Assembly (NCBI RefSeq): GCF_000004825.1
Contig: NW_008805071.1
Location: 558,001 to 622,000, forward strand
Direction: 5' to 3'
Source: Heterostelium album PN500
Taxonomy: Eukaryota > Evosea > Eumycetozoa > Acytosteliales > Acytosteliaceae
DNA: 64,000 nt
The notes under the pieces were generated by a model, which was given only the letters and a program-made list of their open reading frames with translations, ran no database searches and was not told where the DNA came from. This document shows positions 11,815 to 21,983 of the stretch, in pieces. How positions within the stretch are numbered: position 1 is the first letter of the stretch; each line of letters opens with the position of its first letter. Made by a program: the position numbers and the translations under genes.

Positions 11815-11845
11815 GATACATTCAAACACTTTAAATATTCATTAG
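11537..11845 (+). other. Thr-rich open frame inside the LTR-like insert
   Basis: A 102-codon frame starts MSDPTDQTTTTTT and contains LFPDIVPPVTRPDS. It lies almost wholly within the LTR-like insertion and ends in kelch-derived DNA just past it. It may be the beginning of an element-encoded protein or a chance frame. It should not be taken as a host gene. Confidence 0.35.
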
Positions 11846-11905
11846 AAAATGACTGTTGGGAAAATTTTATTGAAACCACTAACAATTATGGAAATATTTT
11901 ATTAT

Positions 11906-12171
11906 CTTGGTTTAACCAAAAAATTATAAGTTATTCAAGGTGAACGATATTAAGTTCGTGTTTTAAATATTGAGTATTCAACCATATACTGGTTGAAATG
12001 GTCGATTTTTTTGGGGTTTGTATCCTAGGTAGTTTAGGTAGAGCAGAAGAGTACCTTGTCATGAGAAAAATTTAATTCTGTTGATTTTTATAGGATTAGA
12101 AAAATATGCTTTTAATTCAAACTAGTCAGACAAATGAGTCCCAAATAAAGGGTTTGGGCGTTTTAGCTGTA
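11906..12171. other. Spacer without recognised features
   Basis: AT-rich DNA between the kelch scrap and the hairpin upstream of the intact kelch gene. It probably includes that gene's promoter. No gene is seen. Confidence 0.4.
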
Positions 12172-12254
12172 AATAGTCTATTTTCGAAAAAAAAAAATTG
12201 GTGATAAAGTTCTAGTAAATATTATTGGATTTTTTTTTTCGAAAATAGACTATT
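12172..12254. repeat. 25-bp perfect inverted repeat in the 5' leader
   Basis: Arms at 12172-12196 and 12230-12254 (AATAGTCTATTTTCG plus an A-tract, and its reverse complement) flank a 33-bp spacer. The right arm ends 23 bp before the ATG of the B-box/kelch gene. A transcript crossing it could form a long hairpin next to the start codon. Confidence 0.85.
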
Positions 12255-12277
12255 CTTTGACAACAAGTAACAAAGAT

Positions 12278-14185
12278 ATGGAGAACATATGCAAAGTTCA
12301 TAATGATTCATTTGAATTCATTTGTTATCCATGTCATAGATTAATGTGTAAACGATGTCTCAGGACTCATTTAAAGCAATTCAATGATCATATCGATTAT
12401 TGGGATAATATTCAAGATATTAGAGAATCATTCTATAAAATATTATATAATAACAGTAATACAAGTAGTAAAGAAGATATTAATGTAGATGATAACTATG
12501 ATCAGTCTGGAGTATACGAGATAGGAGAAGAGGAGGAGGTGCTATTAGAATACAATGATGGTGAAGCCGATAATGATCATGATCAAACAGAGTTTATTGA
12601 AGAGGAGGAAGAAGAAGTTGGGGATCAACAAGTTGTAGAAGAAGCTGAAGAAGAGAACCAAGACAATGAAGAATGTGCGGATTACGACATAAACTTATGT
12701 TTTATCGAAAGAACCATCAACTACCTATGGAACTCGATTAAGAAATCTACTTTTCTATTTAAATCAATGGATACATCAGAGAAACTAATAACCGAGCACT
12801 TTAAGATATTACATGATTTCTTAATCAATGAAGAACACAAATTGAAATCACCTATAACCAAAGATAAAAATATCACACTTGACGATATCGATCAAAAGAC
12901 TACAGAACTCAATCAAATAGTTAGAATAATCAAATTAAATAATAGCATATATAATAATCAAAAGAGTGGTGATGGAGAAGAAGAAAAAGAAGAGAGTAGT
13001 GATGGCGATGATGACGACCAAAAGTATTGTAATGATGATACAACTTTACCAACAGCTCTTGAAATCATCGATCAATCGGAAACATTCCAACAATATGCTC
13101 AATATTGTGTCAACAACGAGTATATATGTCCAGATATCGATATTGAACATCAAAATAAACAGTTTCATAACAATTCAGATTTCATCATTTTGGATACTAT
13201 TGCAAAGTACAATAATGAATTCAATACAGCTACATACGCTGTTCAACAAACAGTCGATGAATACTTTATCACTGTTGAACCAACAGAACTTGAAACTCTT
13301 CAACAAGCTCTCAAAAATACAATCTCTATTAGTACATCTCAGCAACCAATAGCCAATCCATCACCAATCTATTATTATTTATCTACACACAAAGAATCAA
13401 TTTCATTATATAATCATTCAGTTGGTACATTAGAATCGATAAAGGATACTAAAAACTATAGATTTGAAGGAACATCGAGATCTACAGTGGCAGTTGGTAA
13501 CCATATATACATATTTGGTGGAGTCGATGGTCAAAAGTATTGTAGATTCTCACTCGATAGTATATCAATTGATTTAATCGAAGACATCGATCCCGCTGTC
13601 ATTTGTGGAAAGGATAGACTGGCAGTTTACGATGGTGGATATTATATCTATATACTCGGTGGTGTGAAGCGTATCATTCGGTTTAATTTAAAAAAACTAA
13701 AGTTTGAGAATTTCATGGATACTCATACCGTCGATATCTGTCAAGCATTCTTTGTAAAGGAAAAGCTAATCATCTTTGGTTCACCAAATGACCGTCAGAA
13801 TCGTCTTAATCGATATGGTATCGATGTCACAACTGGTAGTCATTTTCGTCTGGATTGGGATTTGGGTGTGAACATTACATCTGTGTGTTACGATGGCTAT
13901 AAATCACTGTATTTCGTTAGTGGTCACAGATTCTATCGATACAATACAGAAACAAACCAAAAACAACAACTCAAAGAGTTTGCTTCATTCAGACTGACCA
14001 AAGATGGTTTCGGCATGATCTATAGCAAGATATCTGACAAAGAAAGCTATGTCTATGCAGTACGATGCCTTGAAATAAGAAGCAATATATTCAGACATTA
14101 TAGATATTCAATAGAAAATGACTGCTGGGAGATTTTTATTGACACTACAAACCACGGTGCGTCAGCAGTAATAATAATAAAATAA
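12278..14185 (+). CDS. B-box zinc finger and kelch-like protein
   Basis: A single exon of 635 residues from the first ATG in frame. The N-terminus is a B-box zinc finger, with Cys/His at spaced positions in CKVHNDSFEFICYPCHRL and MCKRCLRTHLKQFNDH (residues 5-38). A long acidic, low-complexity and probably coiled middle follows (residues about 85-260, with EEE and DDD runs). The C-terminal 250 residues carry kelch-like blades (GNHIYIFGGVDGQK, GYYIYILGGVKR). Proteins of this layout are expanded in dictyostelids; they are presumed adaptor or ubiquitin-ligase-related scaffolds, but a RING finger is absent. Truncated copies of its 3' end lie just upstream, so the gene has been locally duplicated. 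Confidence 0.8.
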   Translation: MENICKVHNDSFEFICYPCHRLMCKRCLRTHLKQFNDHIDYWDNIQDIRESFYKILYNNSNTSSKEDINVDDNYDQSGVYEIGEEEEVLLEYNDGEADNDHDQTEFIEEEEEEVGDQQVVEEAEEENQDNEECADYDINLCFIERTINYLWNSIKKSTFLFKSMDTSEKLITEHFKILHDFLINEEHKLKSPITKDKNITLDDIDQKTTELNQIVRIIKLNNSIYNNQKSGDGEEEKEESSDGDDDDQKYCNDDTTLPTALEIIDQSETFQQYAQYCVNNEYICPDIDIEHQNKQFHNNSDFIILDTIAKYNNEFNTATYAVQQTVDEYFITVEPTELETLQQALKNTISISTSQQPIANPSPIYYYLSTHKESISLYNHSVGTLESIKDTKNYRFEGTSRSTVAVGNHIYIFGGVDGQKYCRFSLDSISIDLIEDIDPAVICGKDRLAVYDGGYYIYILGGVKRIIRFNLKKLKFENFMDTHTVDICQAFFVKEKLIIFGSPNDRQNRLNRYGIDVTTGSHFRLDWDLGVNITSVCYDGYKSLYFVSGHRFYRYNTETNQKQQLKEFASFRLTKDGFGMIYSKISDKESYVYAVRCLEIRSNIFRHYRYSIENDCWEIFIDTTNHGASAVIIIK

Positions 14186-14382
14186 TAAATAGGGTAACTT
14201 ACATTTCGAAAGCCAAAACTCAAAATAATCATTTGTTTAAAATAAAACCATAATTTTTAAATTTTACAAAATATCTGTGTTGTTTACAATCATTAAATGG
14301 TTTTGTATTCTTTTTCTTTATGTTTTTAATTATTTTAATAAGCTTTGTTAATAATAATAATAATTTAAATTATCTCAATCCA

Positions 14383-14699
14383 ATGTCTCAAGATCATCTA
14401 GCGGAACAAGGATATACTAAACATACAGATGACAATGGAAAAGATCTTTATCTTTTGAGTCAAGAAGATTATTAAGTAAAGAAATCATCTACCTTAAAGA
14501 ACTTTACCGACTGGCCAGAAGGTGAAAAAGAAATTGATAGTTGGTTAGGATCACTTCTGTAAAAGCTGTTTATATTCGTACAAAAAATGTAGGAACCAAA
14601 GTATTCCAATGTGATGAAGCTGAAAAGATTGCTAAACAAATCAATCATCAAATTCAACTCGCCCCAAACAACAACAACCAAAAAAGTATATTAATTTAA
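14383..14699 (+). pseudogene. Decayed copy of the gene at 16067
   Basis: It starts MSQDHLAEQGYTKHTDDNGK, parallel to MSQKQVPTQGYNKYTDDTGK of the intact gene. It is interrupted by an early stop (about 14473), lacks the middle third, and resumes with AVYIRTKNVGTKVF-like and AEKIAKQINHQIQL-like stretches. It is a host-gene pseudogene from tandem duplication. Confidence 0.85.
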
Positions 14700-16066
14700 T
14701 AGGAAAAAAGTTCACTTTCTATTTTAAAACTGTGGAAATGAATAAAATATTAAAATCCATATTTGATCTCATGTACCTTAGCTCATTTCATTCTATTTTG
14801 AAATTTTTTCTTCATCTTATACACCATCAATCATTAAATAATTTATATTTTTTACAAAAAAGTTATAATTAGTTTTAATTTATTTTTAAGATCTCTTAAT
14901 TAAAATAATTTTTAATATCTCAAGAAATACACCCAAAGATATTATAAAATACATATTATGTTGGAAAAGGTGTATATTTTAAGAAATAACGAGTAAAAAA
15001 ATCTACCAAAGTGAAAGAGAGATAATCACACAGATTCAGTGAAAACAAGACTTTGTGATCAGGCGAACTGGTAAAGAACTAAGCAATTAGTCTGTTATTT
15101 TCCAGCTTGAATTGGTTCCATCCAAACATTACACTGGACAGCTGGCTATAACGAATGTATGATAGCAGCAGTAAGGTGGGTGAAGTCGACTGTAGTTCGA
15201 ATAGGACCATCTAATTTGATGCACGAGTGCCTCCAATTAAAAGTCTGTAGCTATAGTACTTGTGGTATTTATGTTTGATAAGAGAAACTCGCGAAACAAC
15301 ATACTTGTAAGAAACTAACGTGAAACATTCAGAATTATTTTTTTTTTTTTTTTTTATAATAACTAAAGTGGTATACATGTTTTATTAAAAGTTGTATTAA
15401 AAGGATGGATTTACCATCAAGTTTTTTTCGTAGTCTATTTTTTTTTCTTTTTAGTTGTTGGTTGATTTAATTAATTAGTTGGCAGGTTGGGAAGAGAGTT
15501 AATTTCATTTACTTGATTAGTTGGCTGGTGTTGGAGTGAACATTCAGAATTATTACAATTAATTTTCCGCAAGCGGTGTAATTTTTGAATTCAAAAATAA
15601 ATAAATGGACAGATCCTGAGGTTTCATTGACAGTAGAAGTTTTAATTGCGGAAGAGGACCTTGTTAGGGTGAAAAAAAAAACAGTTTTTTTAAAAATAGT
15701 GAATATTAAAATATTGATTTTTATGGGATGTGTAAATAAACATCTATTTTTGGTTGTTGTTTTTACATTTGCTTTATAAAAAATATAATATTTTATTTGA
15801 AAAAAGTAAACTAATAATGATGATATATTATAATCCTATTTTAATTAAAAATATAAAAGAAGTTTTTGGCATTCACAGTTTTGTTTTGATCACCAAGATA
15901 TTAAAAAATGGATCAAGATTGTTTATCAAATTTTTAATTTTCCAAAATATCTGATGTTAAAAGTTGGAATGGATAATCAAAAATCCTTTTTATCTTTTCA
16001 TTTTGATTATTGTAATATCCTATTGGTTTAATAGTTATTAATTTAAATAAAAAACAATAAGTTTAA
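14700..16066. other. Gene-poor spacer with a GC-richer island
   Basis: No convincing gene. Positions 15000-15330 have a markedly higher GC content than their surroundings but no long frame, and could be a relic of an unidentified element. The phrase GTGAAACATTCAGAATTATT at 15321 recurs nearly unchanged at about 15537. Positions 15830-15960 resemble 16807-16910. Confidence 0.45.
15830..15960 (+). repeat. Fragment duplicated at 16807-16910
   Basis: The blocks share GCATTCACAGTTTTG, CCAAGATATTAAAAAATGGA and TTGTTTAT in the same order. One frame gives FDHQDIKKWIKIV here and VDDQDIKKWIRLF in the second copy, suggesting pieces of a lost gene. The intact gene at 16067 sits between them. Confidence 0.6.
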
Positions 16067-16561
16067 ATGTCTCAAAAGCAAGTACCCACTCAAGGATATA
16101 ATAAATATACAGACGACACTGGAAAAGATGTTTATGTTAAGACAAATAATTCAACGAATCATGAATTTACATCTTACATAAAAAACTTTAAAGAATGGTC
16201 GGAAGGTGAAAAGGAAATAGATAGATGGATAGGAACACTTGGGTTTGATCAAAGCATCATGAGATTAACCAATGTTCATATCAGGTTTGACAGATTAGAT
16301 ATTCATAATGTAAAGTTCATAAACAACACCGAGTCTACTCTTACAAATACCTATAGCAATACAACCAAACAAATACCATTGTCGGAAATCATTGAAGTTA
16401 AGGCAGAACGTGTTCTTTTCATTTTTACAAAAGCTGTTTATATTCGTACAAAGAACGTAGGAACCAAAGTATTCAAAATCAATTCACTATCACATAGTGC
16501 TGAAAAGATTGCTGAACAAATCAATCATCAAATTCAACTCTCGCGGAACAACAATCAATAA
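16067..16561 (+). CDS. Unknown small soluble protein, possibly PH-like
   Basis: A single exon of 164 residues with no signal peptide or TM. The C-terminal half has a run of predicted beta strands (KQIPLSEIIEVKAERVLFIF, KAVYIRTKNVGTKVFKI) followed by an amphipathic helix (AEKIAEQINHQIQL). This order resembles a PH or GRAM-type fold, but only weakly. The N-terminal part is charged (EWSEGEKEIDRWIGTLGF). No family is recognised. It is the intact member of a local duplication whose decayed sister lies at 14383. Confidence 0.7.
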   Translation: MSQKQVPTQGYNKYTDDTGKDVYVKTNNSTNHEFTSYIKNFKEWSEGEKEIDRWIGTLGFDQSIMRLTNVHIRFDRLDIHNVKFINNTESTLTNTYSNTTKQIPLSEIIEVKAERVLFIFTKAVYIRTKNVGTKVFKINSLSHSAEKIAEQINHQIQLSRNNNQ

Positions 16562-17027
16562 AGCACATCAATTCTATAGGAAAGAGTGCACTTCTATAAC
16601 TATCGAAAATGGTGAATAAAATCCTTATTTTATCACATTTATCTAATCTCATTCCATTCTCTTTATCAATCATTAAAAACTCAATACACTTACACAATCA
16701 AGCTATTCTATATTATAATAACAAATACATAATGATTACTATTATCAGAAAGTATAAACCAATCAACACAAATACTTTAATTTAAGGTGGATAAAACAGA
16801 TTTTAAAGATGCTATTATAATTAAAAATAAAAAGAATGTTTTTGCATTCACAGTTTTGTGTTGATGACCAAGATATTAAAAAATGGATCAGATTGTTTAT
16901 AAGTGATTTGCTTAATTTCAGTTGTTGTGCAATCCAATTGATTGATATTTCAAAATGAAAAACGTCTGAATTACTCCTTTTTATGATGTGACTTATTTTT
17001 ATTGAAGAGATTTGAATAAATATTATA
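16562..17027. other. Convergent spacer
   Basis: The region separates the 16067 gene from the 3' end of the isovaleryl-CoA dehydrogenase gene. It holds the second copy of the duplicated fragment (16807-16910) and otherwise AT-rich 3' flanks. Confidence 0.5.
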
Positions 17028-18620
17028 TTAATCAGTTTCAGCAAAGATTTCTCTACCGATCAACATTCTTCTGATTTCGCTGGTACCTGCACCGATTTCG
17101 TATAGCTTGGCGTCTCTCAATAAACGACCGGTTGGGAACTCGTTGATATAACCGTTACCACCGAGTGTCTGAATGGCTTGTAGTGCACATTGAGTGGCAT
17201 TCTCAGCGGTGTAGAGAATGACGGCGGCACAATCCTTTCTCGAGGTGTAACCATTGTCGGCCGACTTGGCAACCGAATAGACGTAGGAACGACTTGCATT
17301 CATAATTGTATACATATCTGCAACCTTTCCTTGCATCAACTGGAACTCACCAATCTTCTTTCCAAATTGTTCACGTTGATGTAAATATGGAACAACATTA
17401 TCCATACATGCTTGCATAATACTAATCACATGTGAAGAATTAATAAAGATTCTGTTAATTTATCAAAGTTTGTTAAACATAAAATATTATAGTAACTATT
17501 TATAATTACCCTAATGGACCAGCAGATAATACTAAACGTTCATAATCGAGTCCACTCATTAAAACCTTTACACCCTTTCCGACGTCTTGTAATACATTTT
17601 CATCTGGAACGAAGCAGTCTTCAAAGATCAATTCGCAAGTGTTTGAACCTCTCATACCGAGCTTATCCAATTTCTGTCCAGTGGAGAAACCTTTCATTCC
17701 CTTCTCGATCAGGAAGGCAGTGATACCCTTCGATCCTGCATTGATATCTGTCTTGGCGTAGACAACTAAAACATCGGCATCTGGACCGTTGGTAATCCAC
17801 ATCTTTGTACCATTTAAAACCCATCCTCCACCTATAAATTGATATAGTATTACAGTGTAGAAGGAAGTAAAGAAGGAAGTTTCATCATCGTTATTACTAT
17901 AAAGTTAAAAACTAATTATATATAGAGATATTGTGATACTTTACTTGTCTTGGTGGCTCTGGTCTTCATTGAAACGACATCGGAACCGGCGTTTGGTTCG
18001 GACATGGCCAAAGCACCAACGAAATCACCAGAGATCAACTTTGGCAGGTACTTTTCCTTTTGCTTCTGATTACCATTTCTTGTGATTTGATTGACACAGA
18101 GATTGCTGTGTGCACCATAGCTGAGAGCAACCGATGCCGATGCTCTGCTCAACTCCTCCATGGCAATGCAATGTGCAGTGTATCCCATATCCAATCCACC
18201 ATATTCAGCTAAAATTAATTTGACAAAATTGAAAATTGGTAATTACTGATATTAATATTATCGTCCTTTTTTGTTTGTTTTGTTTTGTTTTGTTTTGTTT
18301 CTCTAAATAACTAGCTAGCTATATAGTTATGTTATTAACATTTGTTGAAACCTACATGGAGCAGTGATACCAAGAAGACCTAAATCACCCATTTTCTTCC
18401 ACATGTGCATTGGGAATGCGTTGTTCTTATCGACGTCGGCGGCGATCGGTGCAAGTTCGTTTTGGGCAAATTGACGAATGGTCTCTTGGAGTTGCATTTG
18501 TTCTTCGCTGAATCCCATCAACTCACGATTGCTATAGAAGTTACGCACCAACTTCACTTGACGACTGACAACTCCATTCAAAAAGGTTGCTTTTGAACCA
18601 CTGATAATCGATCTAAACAT
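17028..18620 (-). CDS. ivdA: Isovaleryl-CoA dehydrogenase, mitochondrial
   Basis: Four exons on the minus strand: 18620-18356, 18208-17945, 17831-17510, 17421-17028, giving 414 residues (human about 423). It is an FAD-dependent acyl-CoA dehydrogenase that oxidises isovaleryl-CoA to 3-methylcrotonyl-CoA in leucine breakdown in the mitochondrial matrix. The N-terminus is a basic, Ser-rich targeting peptide ([16 protein letters not shown]). Family motifs are [53 protein letters not shown], and [16 protein letters not shown], which holds the Glu that serves as catalytic base in this subfamily. [20 protein letters not shown] and [12 protein letters not shown] close the enzyme. All splice phases fit. 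The gene symbol is a label by orthology only. Confidence 0.95.
18272..18300. repeat. TTTTG tract in the first intron
   Basis: Tandem TTTTG units lie in the first intron of the isovaleryl-CoA dehydrogenase gene. A similar tract lies in the intron of the gene at 36095 (about 36627-36650). Confidence 0.75.
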
Positions 18621-18752
18621 ATTTAAATAATATATCTATATATAAAATTAAACAAACTATAGTTAATAGCAACAACCACAACAACAAAAATCAAAAATAA
18701 ATATGAAAATTATTATTGTTTTTTTATGATCCCAACAAAACTATCAATTTTC

Positions 18753-18793
<41 letters not shown>

Positions 18794-19222
18794 TTCACAC
18801 AACATGTTAAAATGAAATTTCATCAACATTTTTTTTTTGCAAACAGAAATCCGATGAAAGTGGGGCAGTCATTCAATTAGTGACTTGTTCCCACCCCTTA
18901 ATTGGCGTGTTACCAATACCGAACGAATCAAATATTTTGGTATGGTGTAATGATAGATAAATTTAGATTCATTTGTTTGTTTTTTTTCAAAAAAAAAAAA
19001 TAAATAAAGTTATTTTATTTTGTATTATTATTTTTGTGTTTTTTTTTTATTTAAAAAAGTGTGTAATGATATTTATTGATTGATTGGTTGGTTGATTAGT
19101 TGTAATTAATTATCTCTCAATAAATCTGATTTTTAATTGTTAGTGTCGTCGTCGTCATCATTATTATTATTAATATCATTATTGTTATTGTTGTCTGTTG
19201 TTTATTATCATTATTATTATTA
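18621..19222. other. Spacer with a long T tract
   Basis: Contains the promoter side of the dehydrogenase gene and the 3' flank of NOB1. A T run of about 31 bases lies near 18759-18789. No gene is seen. Confidence 0.5.
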
Positions 19223-21236
19223 TTAATGATTGGAAATCGATTTATTTTTCTTACCAATCTTACGACGAGCGATATTTGGATTACGTCCACCGAAACCAAT
19301 GGTGATGTCAGCACCGGGTTTGGCAAACGAGAAACCAGATTCAAATGATTCGTCACCGATGGCGTTGTCGGTCGACGACTTCTTCTTCTGGTAGTACTTG
19401 CCGGTGACCTTGAGACGATGGATGTACTGCTCTTCGGTGAACACCATATCGGTGTGGTACTTGCCACCCTTGGCCTTGGGCATCGAGAACTTCTTGCCAC
19501 GATTGTTAAATTGCTTGCCGGAACCCTTGCCGACACGAACATTTCCGAAGCGATCGACCCAAGTCATAGCTTTGACCATGGTTTGATTACCACAGGCACC
19601 GCACCAAACCTTACTGAAATCCAAGGTGGTTGTATTACACGAATAGCACTTCAAAACGAATTGTTTCACCTGTTTAACAACTAAACCATCTACACTTAAT
19701 AAATTTAATCCCATTTGTAACATAACATTCTATAAAATTATAATAAACGAAAAAAGTTAATAAATATACAAATGTTGAAGATCATTACTATTAAGTTATT
19801 ATTATTATTATTATTATATGTTTATGTTTACTTACTTGCATTGAAAAATCACTTGTAATACATGCAACTTTTACATGTTTAATCTCTTCACCTGTAACAA
19901 ATTGTGATTTCTCTAATTTAGCTTTAATGTTGTCTGGGGTGATCCATTCACCTTCATCCTCTTTATCCTTTCTCTTCTTTCTGCGTTCCTCTTCCTCTGC
20001 TTCACGTTGCTTTTTCATCTTTTCGAGTATTTCTCTTGGATCTACAAATTTAGATGGGTCTTCCTCTGGCAGCTCATCCATATTAACAATTAAACTATTC
20101 TTTTTGTTATTCTTTTTACCTTTCTTTTGTTGTGATTGATTATTATTATTATTATTATTATCTTCTGTTATTTCTTTTGTTGATTCTGTAGTAGTAGCAG
20201 TTGTAGTTGGTTCTGTTGTAGTTGTAGTTGTAGCTGGTTCTGTTGAAGTCGTAGTGGATGCTGGTGAACAACATGTATCTACAACTTGGTGTGTATGTGG
20301 AGTAGTGGTAGCTGGTGAGCAACATGTATCTACTACTACTTTACTACTATTATCTTTCTTCTCTTCTACCTTTCCATGATCGTGTGAACAACATGTATCC
20401 TTTTGTACTACCGCGGCAGCAGCCTTCTTCTTCTTATTGTTATTTTTCTTTTTCTTCTTTTGTTCTGGATTGTTATTATTATTATTTCTATTATTATTGT
20501 TATTATTAGTTGGTCTTGGTGCTGGTTTAGTTGGTTCTGGTGATGTCTTTAATGTATCTAATCCATCGTGTTCGGCATGAAGTGTGTGTGCCAATGCCAG
20601 TACCTTGAGATCGACGGTCGACAACGAAGCGAAATCACCAGTCTTGTGTGAGAAGTCAACGACCGCTTGATAAGACTCTGGTGTAGGCTGTCTTGTTTTG
20701 ATCTCAAATGGGAATGTCTCGAGATACAACTGTGTCTTCTTGTCTCTGACCTCATCGAGAACCTCTTCGATAGTGTAGAGCACCTTTCCAAGGGTGTCAA
20801 GACGTGTCGACGAGTGCAAAATAGCGTTGGTATCGATTACCAAATGAGTGGCTGTCTGTTTGGCATGCGAGATAGTCAGTGTCTTGAGTGATTCACTCAA
20901 CTCACCGTTCTCACCGATAGTACCAATGATTTCACCTTCATCGTCATCACTACCATCTTCAGCTTCTTCTCCCTCTACTTCTTCAGTTGTTGATTGTTGT
21001 TGTTGTGTTATTGTTGTTGTTGATGATGATGATGAGGATGTTGGTGACTGTAAGAATGAAGATAGATTTCCCCAAACACCAACGGGTGTAGCATTCTTTG
21101 CTGGTGCAACACCGAGTGCTACACGGAAAGGATCGTTTCTATTCGATGACAACGCATTCAATTCATTGAGTTGCTCGTCAGTTAACTCTTCATAGTTATC
21201 TTGTTCATCTTCACTTCCACTATGATCTTTATCCAT
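19223..21236 (-). CDS. nob1: NOB1, PIN-domain endonuclease of 18S rRNA maturation
   Basis: Two exons, 21236-19836 and 19729-19223, 635 residues (usual NOB1 about 410-460). NOB1 cuts the 3' end of 18S rRNA in late cytoplasmic pre-40S particles. Seen here: a PIN domain beginning near residue 130 (THLVIDTNAIL with the first catalytic Asp; TIEEVLDEVRDKKTQ; STVDLKVLALAHTL with a later acidic residue), GEWITPDNI before the exon junction, FSMQNVMLQMGLNL across it, and a zinc ribbon (CYSCNTTT...WCGACGNQT). The PIN domain is displaced by an acidic Ser-rich N-terminal extension. A low-complexity insert splits PIN from the ribbon. That insert contains three DTCCS repeats (KDTCCSHDHG, VDTCCSPATT, VDTCCSPAST) next to Asn- and Lys-rich runs. 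The function call is firm; the repeat's role is unknown. Confidence 0.93.
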
Positions 21237-21983
21237 CTTTCTAGTTCTTTCTATATTATCTCTAAACTTTTATTAATATTATTTATTATTAATAAAATAA
21301 AATAAATTGATTAAAATTAAGAAAAAAATAATAAAAAAAATATTTTTTTTCGTTTCGTTTTTTTTTTATTTTATTTTTTTTTATTTTTTTAATTTTTTTT
21401 TTCTATGAATTTGTTTTTTTAATAATCACGTTTTGTGATTTATAAATCAGAAAAAATAATAGTTCTTTCTAATATAATAAACAAGAAAGAACTAGAAAGA
21501 TATATCCTATCTAGTTAGTTTATATAAAATTTAATTCAAGCAACTTGATTTAAAATTTCAACTTTAAAACTAATCTTTATAAAGATGAGTGTTTTCATTT
21601 TCAATATGTTTTAATTTAACACTTATTTTTCATGTTTCAATCGTACACTCTAGTTTTAGAGTTCAACTATCTTCAACTTTTCGAAAATATTAGTAATATA
21701 TGTTATATTCTACAAAATTCAGTGAACAATTTTTAAAGATTTAATTTACAAAAAAACAAATTATATTGCTTTGTTTTTGTTGAAATATTTAATTATTGAA
21801 ATTTGTTTCACACAGAATTCTTTATATATATAAACTTCTTCTTTGTCAATTATCTCCATATAAAAACATCCTATTTTAATAGTAACTATTAAAATAAAGA
21901 TTTATTAAAAGATAAGATCCTTTTATTTCTCTTTGTAGACGATCTGAATATATATTTGTATTGGCATATGTTAAATTTCTTTA
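21237..21983. other. NOB1 upstream region with small palindromes
   Basis: About 750 bp with no gene. It holds T-rich runs (21340-21420), an 11-bp inverted repeat (TAGTTCTTTCT at 21460-21470 and its complement at 21484-21494) and an almost perfect palindrome at 21873-21895 (ATTTTAATAGT, one base, ACTATTAAAAT). Confidence 0.55.

Larger units (their letters stand above)
11018..11905 (+). pseudogene. 3' scrap of a kelch-type gene, split by an insertion
   Basis: Two short stretches, 11018-11106 and 11815-11905, match consecutive parts of the C-terminus of the B-box/kelch gene at 12278 (DGFGMIYTKISDKESYLYAV and FKYSLENDCWENFIETTNN). They are separated by about 0.7 kb of unrelated DNA bounded by the same pentamer. 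It is a truncated paralogue of the neighbouring gene. Confidence 0.7.
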
